Shown one piece after another: positions 1 through 5,614 of a DNA stretch of 6,168 nucleotides (position 1 is the stretch's first letter; each line of letters starts with the position of its first letter). Source of the DNA: Micavibrio sp. (lineage in GTDB: Bacteria; Pseudomonadota; Alphaproteobacteria; Micavibrionales; Micavibrionaceae); assembly GCA_027066695.1 (NCBI GenBank), contig JAMONE010000226.1, positions 1 through 6,168 on the forward strand. The letters are read 5' to 3'. The notes below the pieces were generated by a model. The model had not been told where the DNA came from. It saw nothing but the letters and a program-made list of their open reading frames with translations, and did no database searches. The position numbers and the translations under genes were made by a program.

Positions 1-120
1 ATAGAACATGCGTGGGCAAATTTAAAGCAAGCCATAAAATCAAATAAGCATCAATTTGAAAGTTTCGAGACGAATCTTGCTGCTCAAATTCAAATTATGA
101 ATCATTCTAATATGGCTTAG
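1..120 (+). CDS. IS630-family transposase, C-terminal end (5' partial)
   Basis: Frame 1 is open from the first base to a TAG at 118-120 and gives 39 residues beginning IEHAWANLKQAIKSN. This resembles the end of IS630/Tc1-mariner-type DDE transposases, where an N-P-x-E-x-x-W-A-N-x-K motif carries the third catalytic acidic residue; the E at residue 2 would be that glutamate. The rest of the gene lies left of the window, so neither the first two catalytic aspartates nor intactness can be judged. The tail after the motif is short and polar, as expected for the end of the protein. The family call rests on one short motif and is moderately sure. Nothing shows that the element affects the neighbouring genes. 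Confidence 0.6.
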   Translation: MEHAWANLKQAIKSNKHQFESFETNLAAQIQIMNHSNMA

Positions 121-266
121 CTATAATACCAATTAGGATTCATTGAATTACTATGATTTTCGGCATATTTATCGCTCCATCCATTGCGGTTTATATGTTT
201 AATCTCAGGTTTGTTGAGTTAATCATTATACATGATTCCACCATAATCTGGGACTAAACATAGATT
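121..266. other. Intergenic gap between transposase end and gloB; possible IS right end
   Basis: This 146-base A+T-rich gap separates a + strand transposase end from the 3' end of the minus-strand operon. The first ~20 bases, with ATAATACCAATT at 123-134, sit where an IS630 right terminal inverted repeat would be, but the left end is outside the window and cannot be compared. A 6-bp perfect stem, AATCAT (221-226) and ATGATT (232-237) with a 5-base loop, lies downstream of gloB. It is weak, A+T-rich and has no convincing U-tract, so it is not called as a terminator. A 34-codon ORF at 153-257 (+) has no recognisable features. Confidence 0.4.
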
Positions 267-986
267 TCAAAACTTATCTTTCTTTATGCGAAGTGCGGCG
301 AATTCTTCCGCGTTTTTTGCTTTCATAAAGATGTTGGTTTTCTTTTCAATCTCTAGTGATACGGGCAGGGTTGGCTTGCCTTGTGCGCGTAATTCCTTAA
401 TTTCTTTTATGCGCTGCTTTAGGTGCGGATTATCGCGGTCTTGGGAAAGGCAGAATCCTGCGTTTCCTCTTGTATATTCATGCGCACAATAGATGAGAGT
501 TTCATCGGGAAGTTTCATTATTCTTTGGAATGAGCGAAACATATCTTGTGCGCTTCCTTCGAATAGCCGCCCGCAGCTCATGGAAAATAATGTATCGCCA
601 GTGAATAGGGCGTGGCTGTCTTTGAAGTAAAAGCACGTAGAGCCAAGCGTATGCCCCGGTGTTTCTATGGCGCACATAATTTCTCCGCCGATATCAAATA
701 TGTCGCCATCTTTTAACGCTATATCAACGCCGTCAATATATAGAGCCTCTTTGCTTGGTGCGACTATTTGCGCGTCATATTTTTCCTTAAGCTCCATATT
801 GCCATCAACATGATCCCAGTGATGGTGAGTGCTGATGATGAATTCTAATCTAAGATTTCGTTTGTTTAGTATATCTATAACAGGCTCGGCTTGCCCTGCA
901 TCTATAACCGCGCAAGCTCCTGATGATGTTTCGATTAGATATGCGTAATTATCATCGAAAATAGGGATTATGGTTACATCTATCAT
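267..986 (-). CDS. gloB: Hydroxyacylglutathione hydrolase (glyoxalase II)
   Basis: This 239-residue protein is a full-length glyoxalase II of the metallo-beta-lactamase fold. It hydrolyses S-D-lactoylglutathione to D-lactate and glutathione, the second step of cytosolic methylglyoxal detoxification. The binuclear metal motif THHHWDH is at residues 53-59 (H54, H56, D58, H59), with further ligands H112 (TPGHT), D131 (TGDTLF) and H169 (CAHEYT). The substrate-side motif CGRLFEG is at 138-144. The C-terminal glyoxalase II domain is complete and ends LRIKKDKF; R233 and K236 match the Arg/Lys pair known to bind glutathione in the human enzyme. The ATG overlaps the stop of the upstream methyltransferase gene as ATGA, and an AGAGG ribosome site precedes it, so this start is well supported. 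It is the last gene of the minus-strand operon. Confidence 0.95.
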   Translation of the reverse strand: MIDVTIIPIFDDNYAYLIETSSGACAVIDAGQAEPVIDILNKRNLRLEFIISTHHHWDHVDGNMELKEKYDAQIVAPSKEALYIDGVDIALKDGDIFDIGGEIMCAIETPGHTLGSTCFYFKDSHALFTGDTLFSMSCGRLFEGSAQDMFRSFQRIMKLPDETLIYCAHEYTRGNAGFCLSQDRDNPHLKQRIKEIKELRAQGKPTLPVSLEIEKKTNIFMKAKNAEEFAALRIKKDKF

Positions 987-1846
987 TTTAATGCCTCTGC
1001 CAAGGAATACTTTGCGCTTCCTCTTGCTAATGGTTTTTGTTGTGAGCTGTGCGGTGTCCAGCCAAGCAGGAATATTACCTCAAAAGAAGCGGTAATGCGC
1101 CCGTCATTTTCAGCAAATTCTTCGTGGTATTTTTGAGCTACTCTCATGAAAAATTCTTTGCCAAAGTTGGTTTTGCATCGTTGTTTTACAGCATTACCTT
1201 CACCCATATTCCTTAGATCATGTAGCAACTTAAAAATATTATCGTAAGTAACTGTAACAACGTCAGAATCTACAATCGGCAGAGCGAAGTTTGCACGCTG
1301 TAGCAAGCTGCCCATTTGTAACTTATCTGCAAATGGGTGGATATGCGGGCTTACGCCATCAAGCATAGAAAGCTCGACTTCCATCATTATCTTTCGAAGC
1401 TCATAAAGTGTTTCCCCGCCAAGCATTGAGGCAACAAACAGCCCATCATCCTTAAGGCAGCCATGAATTTGCGAAAGTGTTCCAGGCAAGTCATTTACCG
1501 AGTGCAATGCAAGGTTTGAGATAACAAGATCCACAGATTTTGGCGCAATCGGTAGATATTCTTCTGATGCTTGTATGTATGTGCCGCAATTTTGCACTGG
1601 TTTGTCGGTTAAATCCAGTGTTATTAGGTTATCAATTTTATTATGCTGGCCTTGCAATATGCATCCGCGTGAGCCGATTTGTAATGCGCTTGTAAAGCTA
1701 CGGTTTATATCAGAAATACGCTCTGATAGTTGGTCTTTGCTCCAATTAAATAAGAAGTCATTATCGGAAAAATTTGCAGTTGCGCGCTCTCGGTTATGTT
1801 TAACCTGCTCGCGATCAAATACAATAATATCAGAGTTATCTACCAT
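983..1846 (-). CDS. NDUFAF5/BioC-like SAM-dependent methyltransferase family protein
   Basis: This 287-residue class I methyltransferase-fold protein resembles the alphaproteobacterial/mitochondrial NDUFAF5 group, often auto-annotated as BioC-like. Visible marks are an N-terminal FDRE...NRERA segment (10-22), the LPIAPKSVDLVISNLALHSV stretch (98-117), NDLPGTL (118-124), LKDDGLFVASMLGGETLYEL (131-150), SPHIHPFADK (166-175), RNMGEGNA (212-219) and a C-terminal GW.PH..QQKPL..GSAK (262-279). The SAM-binding motif I region is degenerate, reading ALQIGSRGCIL at 54-64 instead of a clear E/DxGxGxG. Human NDUFAF5 hydroxylates an arginine of complex I subunit NDUFS7, so a complex I assembly role is plausible but inferred here; biotin synthesis (BioC) is less likely, as no bio genes are nearby. 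The ATG overlaps the stop of the upstream gene by seven bases (ATGGTAG). No good Shine-Dalgarno is seen, so translation probably depends on coupling. Confidence 0.85.
   Translation of the reverse strand: MVDNSDIIVFDREQVKHNRERATANFSDNDFLFNWSKDQLSERISDINRSFTSALQIGSRGCILQGQHNKIDNLITLDLTDKPVQNCGTYIQASEEYLPIAPKSVDLVISNLALHSVNDLPGTLSQIHGCLKDDGLFVASMLGGETLYELRKIMMEVELSMLDGVSPHIHPFADKLQMGSLLQRANFALPIVDSDVVTVTYDNIFKLLHDLRNMGEGNAVKQRCKTNFGKEFFMRVAQKYHEEFAENDGRITASFEVIFLLGWTPHSSQQKPLARGSAKYSLAEALK
994..998 (-). promoter_or_regulatory. Ribosome binding site of gloB
   Basis: AGAGG on the minus strand, seven bases before the gloB ATG, lies inside the last codons of the preceding methyltransferase gene. 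Together with the ATGA stop/start overlap it suggests translational coupling of the two genes and fixes the gloB start. Confidence 0.6.
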
Positions 1847-4506
1847 TTTTCTGGTTTGGGCTCGTTTTCGTTATCTTCTTCCAAAACCTCTTTTATCGCT
1901 TCGATTTCTGCTTCGAAATCATCGATAAGATTTACATCGAGATGTTTTGCCACGTCTCGTTTTTTATTTACTTCTTCCATGCTATCAGGATCATCGGACA
2001 TATCTGTATTATCTAACTCTGATAGATCATCTTTCGAACCACCAAGGCCTAGCTTTCTTCGCTTACGTTTTTTAACCTTTTCCTTTTCCTTTTTCTTGGG
2101 AAAATTATTGTTATCTTTGTTCTCAGTGACATTGGCGTAATCTTCTTTTAAGCGCGTGGTCGGTATAGCTGCGGGCATTGACCAATCAGGCTGTGCGGAT
2201 TTAAACATATCGTTAAGTATGATTTTAACATCGCGATCAGCTTGTAATTTCATATGCTCTGGCAAATATCGGTAAGCTCGCGCAAGCGTTACCATGAAAT
2301 GTTGTTCTTTGGAGATAGATTTCCAAAGCAGCATAAATTGGTAAAATGGAATAAATTGCATTCCTGGAATTTTAAATGCCCCTGGCGCAGATGTTATTGC
2401 AAAAGGATGTATCCTTTGCGGTGTTATGCCTGTATGTGAGAAATAGCTTTCTCCGAGTTTTATAACCAAATCAGGTGTTACGCTAAATTTTTCGGCTATA
2501 AATTGCTTTAGCATTTTATAGTTTGTAATTTCTTTGGGGATATTGAATTGCGGCGCACTAATGCTTAACCCATTGCCTTCAAAGCGTTGCGGAATGGGCA
2601 TGTGTTTGGTTAAAAACCCTGCGTGAATATCACCTTTTAAGCTTTTGGTTAATGGCAGAACAACGGCGGTATTTATCGTTTTTTCATCTGAAATAACAAA
2701 ATCAACATTTTCCGAGGAAAGCCCAGTTTGTCCGCCTTGGCTTTGCCCTTCTTCAACAAATATAGAGTTGATAGTTCTTAGCTGTCCAGCAGAGCTTTTC
2801 ACTTCCTTAAAGTTTTTGTAGTTATCGCTGGCTTGTTTGAGGAATTTTTCAACATTAAATACTCGTTTAATCTCACCCTCGGCAATTTTGAGGTCTTTAC
2901 TGACCCAGTTTTCAGCCTTTATTTTTGAATGCTGCATTAATGATAATATTTGCAGCTCAAGCCTTGAATTAGGGATTAGCCCAACAGCAATTGCATCAAG
3001 CACATTTTGTGCATTAAGCTCTCGCAGAATACCTTTTTCCTGAAATCTTTGTGTTTCAAGGATTTTACGTTTTGGCAGAAGAGTTTTTGCATCTTTTTTT
3101 ATATTTAGGTAGTAGGTATGGATGCGTTCATCAATATAATTTGGATCAGGATAATATATCGGCCCTTCTTTTATTAACTCGCCGTCTTGCGGTTTTAGGT
3201 CAAGATATGATTTTGCAAACTTCACCGCGCTTTCAGGCGTTGTTTTCCCTAAAGATACGATATTGTCATAGTCGGTAGAGATCGCTTCAAGCATATGGCC
3301 TGACCATTCGCGCTCATCAATGTTGCTTCCGCTACGTCTTACAGAGTTGGGTATTGCGCGAACAATGTCATCATGAAGATATATATATAGCCGCCCGTCA
3401 TCACTAATGCGATATGGAAGTATTTCGGCAAACTCTTTATCGCGTGATACAACATCAACAAGCGTCCCGTCTTTTTGATCTAGCAGGGTTTTTATTTCTA
3501 AAGTACCTGCTTCATCTTGGGTTATGCGTCGCTCTGTTACGTTTAGGCTTGTGCGCTCTGGCTGTTTTTTTGCCACAGCGATAAAGCTTGTTGGCGGATC
3601 GCCAAGAGGATTCCCATCATTTTGTAGCAATCTGAAGTGACCATCAAAATGCTTTTTTATATACTCATCATCCCAATGTGAAGCCGAATATTGCACCCGC
3701 GCACCTAAATTATGCAACTCGTGCTTAAAGTCTTGAGTGGTGAAAAATGTGTACTCAAACGGTAGGTTGCTTTTCCAAAGCTTTCTATCGTCTTTGCGCA
3801 TAATGAATTCATATGCCCATTTATATGGCAGGCGAAACAATCTTGTGCGCGGAAAGCGTGGCGGTAGCTCTTCGAGGAAGAAACCGCCGCATCCTGTGTT
3901 TTGCTTTGGTTGCGCATGCTTTGAATACCAGATAAGCAGCTCGACTTCCGATAGATTAGCTAAATCATCGCTAGAGCCTTTTTTATCATGCATTTCAATT
4001 AATACAAATTCGCTTTGCGCTGGCTTGGCATAGTCGCGGATAAACATAATCCCGTTATTTTTAAGCATTGTAAATTGCTTATGCAGAGTATCTGCTACTA
4101 TGCGCTCATTATATCGGGCATTAGAAAATACCTTGTGCAAAGTATATGAGTTTATAATTGCATCAATTGATTCTGGCTCGAATAAATCGGCGGAAACATC
4201 ACCAACTTTGAATTTTAGGTTGCTAGCTATGTATTTTTCGGTGGCTTGTGTGATAGATTTTTTACTTTTATCTACCCCTATGAATGTGATTTTAGGGTTT
4301 AGAGCGGCCATAGCATAAGTGACTTTACCATCGCCGCATCCCATATCAAGGACAACTGCCCCCTCATCAAGCAATAGATGCGATAGCGTAAACCAAGCTT
4401 TGCGTACATCTTGATAGGCGATGTCTTTAAGCATGTTATTGCGCTCTTCGATATAGTTTATCGTATCGCTCTTAAGTAAATCATCATTTTCTTTATTGTT
4501 AGCCAT
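1840..4506 (-). CDS. Large SAM-dependent methyltransferase fused to degenerate Nudix-like modules
   Basis: This 888-residue protein leads the minus-strand operon. Residues ~25-315 form a class I methyltransferase: motif I VVLDMGCGDGKVTYAMA (51-67), acidic β2 end GVDKS (77-81), GDVSADLF (102-109), AIINSYTLHKV (116-126) and IMFIRDYA (153-160), followed by a conserved-looking LPFEYTFFTTQDF (248-260). Residues ~345-470 look like a Nudix fold: beta strands, then TTPESAVKFAKSYLDL (422-437) where the Nudix helix should be, then YYPDPNYIDERIH (451-463), as after the box in ADP-ribose pyrophosphatases. The REXXEEXG catalytic residues are missing. Residues ~471-600 are mostly helical. Residues ~605-765 resemble a second degenerate Nudix module (TAVVLPL, GDIHAGFL, LGESYFSHTGITPQRIHPFAI). 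A polybasic stretch (804-818) and an acidic tail follow. I recall similar proteins labelled as bifunctional methyltransferase/Nudix hydrolases; the substrate is unknown. ATG 4506 lacks a Shine-Dalgarno; ATG 4434 (M25), preceded by GAAGAG, is an alternative start. Confidence 0.85.
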   Translation of the reverse strand: MANNKENDDLLKSDTINYIEERNNMLKDIAYQDVRKAWFTLSHLLLDEGAVVLDMGCGDGKVTYAMAALNPKITFIGVDKSKKSITQATEKYIASNLKFKVGDVSADLFEPESIDAIINSYTLHKVFSNARYNERIVADTLHKQFTMLKNNGIMFIRDYAKPAQSEFVLIEMHDKKGSSDDLANLSEVELLIWYSKHAQPKQNTGCGGFFLEELPPRFPRTRLFRLPYKWAYEFIMRKDDRKLWKSNLPFEYTFFTTQDFKHELHNLGARVQYSASHWDDEYIKKHFDGHFRLLQNDGNPLGDPPTSFIAVAKKQPERTSLNVTERRITQDEAGTLEIKTLLDQKDGTLVDVVSRDKEFAEILPYRISDDGRLYIYLHDDIVRAIPNSVRRSGSNIDEREWSGHMLEAISTDYDNIVSLGKTTPESAVKFAKSYLDLKPQDGELIKEGPIYYPDPNYIDERIHTYYLNIKKDAKTLLPKRKILETQRFQEKGILRELNAQNVLDAIAVGLIPNSRLELQILSLMQHSKIKAENWVSKDLKIAEGEIKRVFNVEKFLKQASDNYKNFKEVKSSAGQLRTINSIFVEEGQSQGGQTGLSSENVDFVISDEKTINTAVVLPLTKSLKGDIHAGFLTKHMPIPQRFEGNGLSISAPQFNIPKEITNYKMLKQFIAEKFSVTPDLVIKLGESYFSHTGITPQRIHPFAITSAPGAFKIPGMQFIPFYQFMLLWKSISKEQHFMVTLARAYRYLPEHMKLQADRDVKIILNDMFKSAQPDWSMPAAIPTTRLKEDYANVTENKDNNNFPKKKEKEKVKKRKRRKLGLGGSKDDLSELDNTDMSDDPDSMEEVNKKRDVAKHLDVNLIDDFEAEIEAIKEVLEEDNENEPKPEKW

Positions 4507-4531
4507 AGGTTTTTTAACTTTTTTATCCCGC

Positions 4532-4557
4532 GATTGCTTTTCCCAGTGATTGCTTTT
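4532..4557. repeat. Direct repeat GATTGCTTTT, two copies
   Basis: GATTGCTTTT occurs exactly at 4532-4541 and 4548-4557, 16 bases apart start to start, in the divergent spacer. It could be a tandem regulator site or a small local duplication; with two copies in A+T-rich DNA the meaning is uncertain. Confidence 0.5.
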
Positions 4558-4571
4558 TCAAGGTAAGCATC

Positions 4572-4586
4572 ATACAGTTATTGTAT
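4572..4586. promoter_or_regulatory. Imperfect palindrome, possible operator
   Basis: ATACA (4572-4576) and TGTAT (4582-4586) are inverted repeats around a five-base centre and overlap the candidate -10 region of comF. Position and symmetry would suit a dimeric repressor, but the element is short and could be chance. Confidence 0.25.
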
Positions 4587-4607
4587 TGAAAAGGCACGGA
4601 TTATTAT

Positions 4608-5345
4608 ATGCATATGCAGGCAAAAAATATATTGATGAGTGGGCTTAATACTATTTTGCCGCCGCGCTGCCCCGTTAGCGGTGATATAGTTGATGCGCAA
4701 GGTCAGATATCACCGAAAATATGGGGGGAGCTTGATTTTATATCCAAGCCGTTTTGCGCGCATTGCGGCATTGCGCTTGATCTTGAGGTTTTGGAGAATG
4801 GTAAATGTATTAAGTGCCTTGATAATCCGCCAGTTTTCAGTTCTTCGCGCTCGGTTTTTAAATATAATGACTTAAGCCGTAATTTAATTTTGGGGTTTAA
4901 GCATGGCGATAAAACGCATTATGTCTCCTCGTTTGTTCCGTTTCTTGAGCAAGTCGGAAAACTAATGCTGGAGCGCGCAGATTTTCTTGTTCCTGTGCCG
5001 CTGCATCCACGGCGTTTAATTGCGCGGCGTTATAATCAAGCTGCGCTTATATCGGGGGTATTATCTAAATCTTGCGGTGTTAAGCATTTGCCATTGGCGA
5101 TGAGGCGTGTGCGCTCAACGCCAAGCCAAGGGCATTTAAATAGTGGAGATCGCATAAAAAATGTTCAAAAAGCCTTTGATGTGCATAAAAAATATCATAG
5201 CTTGTTAAAGGATAAGTCAGTAGTACTTATTGATGATGTTTACACAACTGGCGCAACGGTTAAAGAATGTAGCAAAATTTTGCTTAAGCATGGGGTAGCA
5301 GAAGTTAATATTCTAACCATTGCAAGAGTAATGCTTGATGATTGA
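4608..5345 (+). CDS. ComF family protein (phosphoribosyltransferase-like)
   Basis: This 245-residue protein has the ComF layout: an N-terminal cysteine-rich zinc-finger region and a C-terminal type I phosphoribosyltransferase fold. Cysteines are C21 (LPPRCPVSG), C50 and C53 (CAHCG), and C67 and C70 (CIKC). The first knuckle has serine where a second cysteine might be, a pattern I associate with alphaproteobacterial members. The middle holds FKHGD (97-101), VPVPLHPRRLIARRYNQA (128-145) and TPSQGHLN (171-178). The PRPP-loop motif VLIDDVYTTGATV is at 206-218. ComF is needed for DNA uptake in competent bacteria such as Haemophilus and Bacillus, but the homolog occurs widely in non-competent species and no other competence genes are in view, so a DNA-uptake role is not assumed. 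It leads the plus-strand operon. The ATG at 4608 has only a distant AAAGG (4590-4594); ATG 4614 is equally possible. Confidence 0.92.
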   Translation: MHMQAKNILMSGLNTILPPRCPVSGDIVDAQGQISPKIWGELDFISKPFCAHCGIALDLEVLENGKCIKCLDNPPVFSSSRSVFKYNDLSRNLILGFKHGDKTHYVSSFVPFLEQVGKLMLERADFLVPVPLHPRRLIARRYNQAALISGVLSKSCGVKHLPLAMRRVRSTPSQGHLNSGDRIKNVQKAFDVHKKYHSLLKDKSVVLIDDVYTTGATVKECSKILLKHGVAEVNILTIARVMLDD

Positions 5346-5350
5346 AGGGA
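5344..5350 (+). promoter_or_regulatory. Ribosome binding site of grxC
   Basis: GAAGGGA overlaps the end of the comF stop codon and lies six bases before the ATG at 5357. It supports that ATG over an in-frame TTG at 5342, which would add five residues before the usual glutaredoxin N-terminus. Confidence 0.7.
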
Positions 5351-5356
5351 TTTATA

Positions 5357-5614
5357 ATGGCCAAAGTCGAAATATATAGCTGGGTTACATGCCCATATTG
5401 CAAAAAGGCAAAAGCTTTGCTTGATGCAAAAAATATTGAATACACCGTTCATAATATAACGGGTAATGATCCAGAGCGTATAAAAATGATTGAGCGCACA
5501 GGCGGAGCTAGCTCTGTTCCACAAATATTTATCAATGATATTCATTATGGTGGCTGTGATGATATCCACGCTCTTGATGCCAAGGGTGAGCTTGACGGGC
5601 TGTTAAATGCCTGA
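5357..5614 (+). CDS. grxC: Glutaredoxin 3
   Basis: This 85-residue protein is a complete dithiol glutaredoxin of the GrxC class, a cytosolic thiol-disulfide oxidoreductase that uses glutathione to reduce disulfides and glutathionylated proteins. The active site CPYC is at residues 12-15 after the first strand (VEIYSWVT). The glutathione-binding SVPQIFIN with its cis-proline P55 is at 53-60, and GGCDD at 65-69 fits the GG-x-D-D motif of the family. The length is typical. The start chosen is ATG 5357, eleven bases after the comF stop, with a good GAAGGG ribosome site. The gene overlaps the start of the next gene by eight bases, so the three plus-strand genes are probably one transcript. Confidence 0.95.
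   Translation: MAKVEIYSWVTCPYCKKAKALLDAKNIEYTVHNITGNDPERIKMIERTGGASSVPQIFINDIHYGGCDDIHALDAKGELDGLLNA

Larger units (their letters stand above)
4507..4607. promoter_or_regulatory. Divergent promoter region between the two operons
   Basis: This 101-base A+T-rich spacer separates divergently transcribed genes and must hold both promoters unless they lie further upstream. On the + strand, TTGCTT (4550-4555) and TACAGT (4573-4578), 17 bases apart, are a weak possible -35/-10 pair. TATTGT (4579-4584) is another -10 candidate. On the minus strand TTGAAA (4556-4561) matches a -35 well, but I find no -10 at proper spacing. Neither flanking ATG has a strong ribosome site. Exact promoter positions are therefore uncertain. 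Confidence 0.4.

Noticed and set aside
221..237. Hairpin AATCAT-N5-ATGATT as a terminator for the minus-strand operon
   Set aside because: The stem is only 6 bp, mostly A/T, and no clear run of U follows in the minus direction.
153..257. 34-codon + strand ORF with a hydrophobic start (MIFGIFIAPSIAVYMF)
   Set aside because: No ribosome site, no recognisable family and a length expected by chance in A+T-rich DNA.
121..266. In-frame continuation of gloB after its TGA, giving NLCLVPDYGGIMYND and, after another stop, NGWSDKYAENHSNSMNPNWYYS
   Set aside because: Glyoxalase II is already complete with its family-typical C-terminus, and two stops in ~50 codons is chance level, so neither readthrough nor a pseudogene is supported.
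2053..2097. Polybasic stretch as a nuclear localisation signal of a secreted effector
   Set aside because: The block lies in a low-complexity tail of a cytosolic-looking enzyme with no secretion signal, within a housekeeping-type operon. Lysine-rich runs are common in A+T-rich genomes.
1575..2140. Overlapping + strand ORFs opposite the methyltransferase and the large protein's tail
   Set aside because: They are antisense shadows; the serine/phenylalanine/leucine-rich translation comes from reading the lysine- and glutamate-rich coding strand backwards.
4608..5345. Active DNA uptake (competence) locus
   Set aside because: ComF homologs occur widely in non-competent bacteria, and no other competence genes are visible in the window.
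5342..5356. TTG start for grxC adding MKGFI
   Set aside because: It overlaps the comF stop and would place the ribosome site inside the gene; ATG 5357 has a good GAAGGG site and gives the usual glutaredoxin N-terminus.
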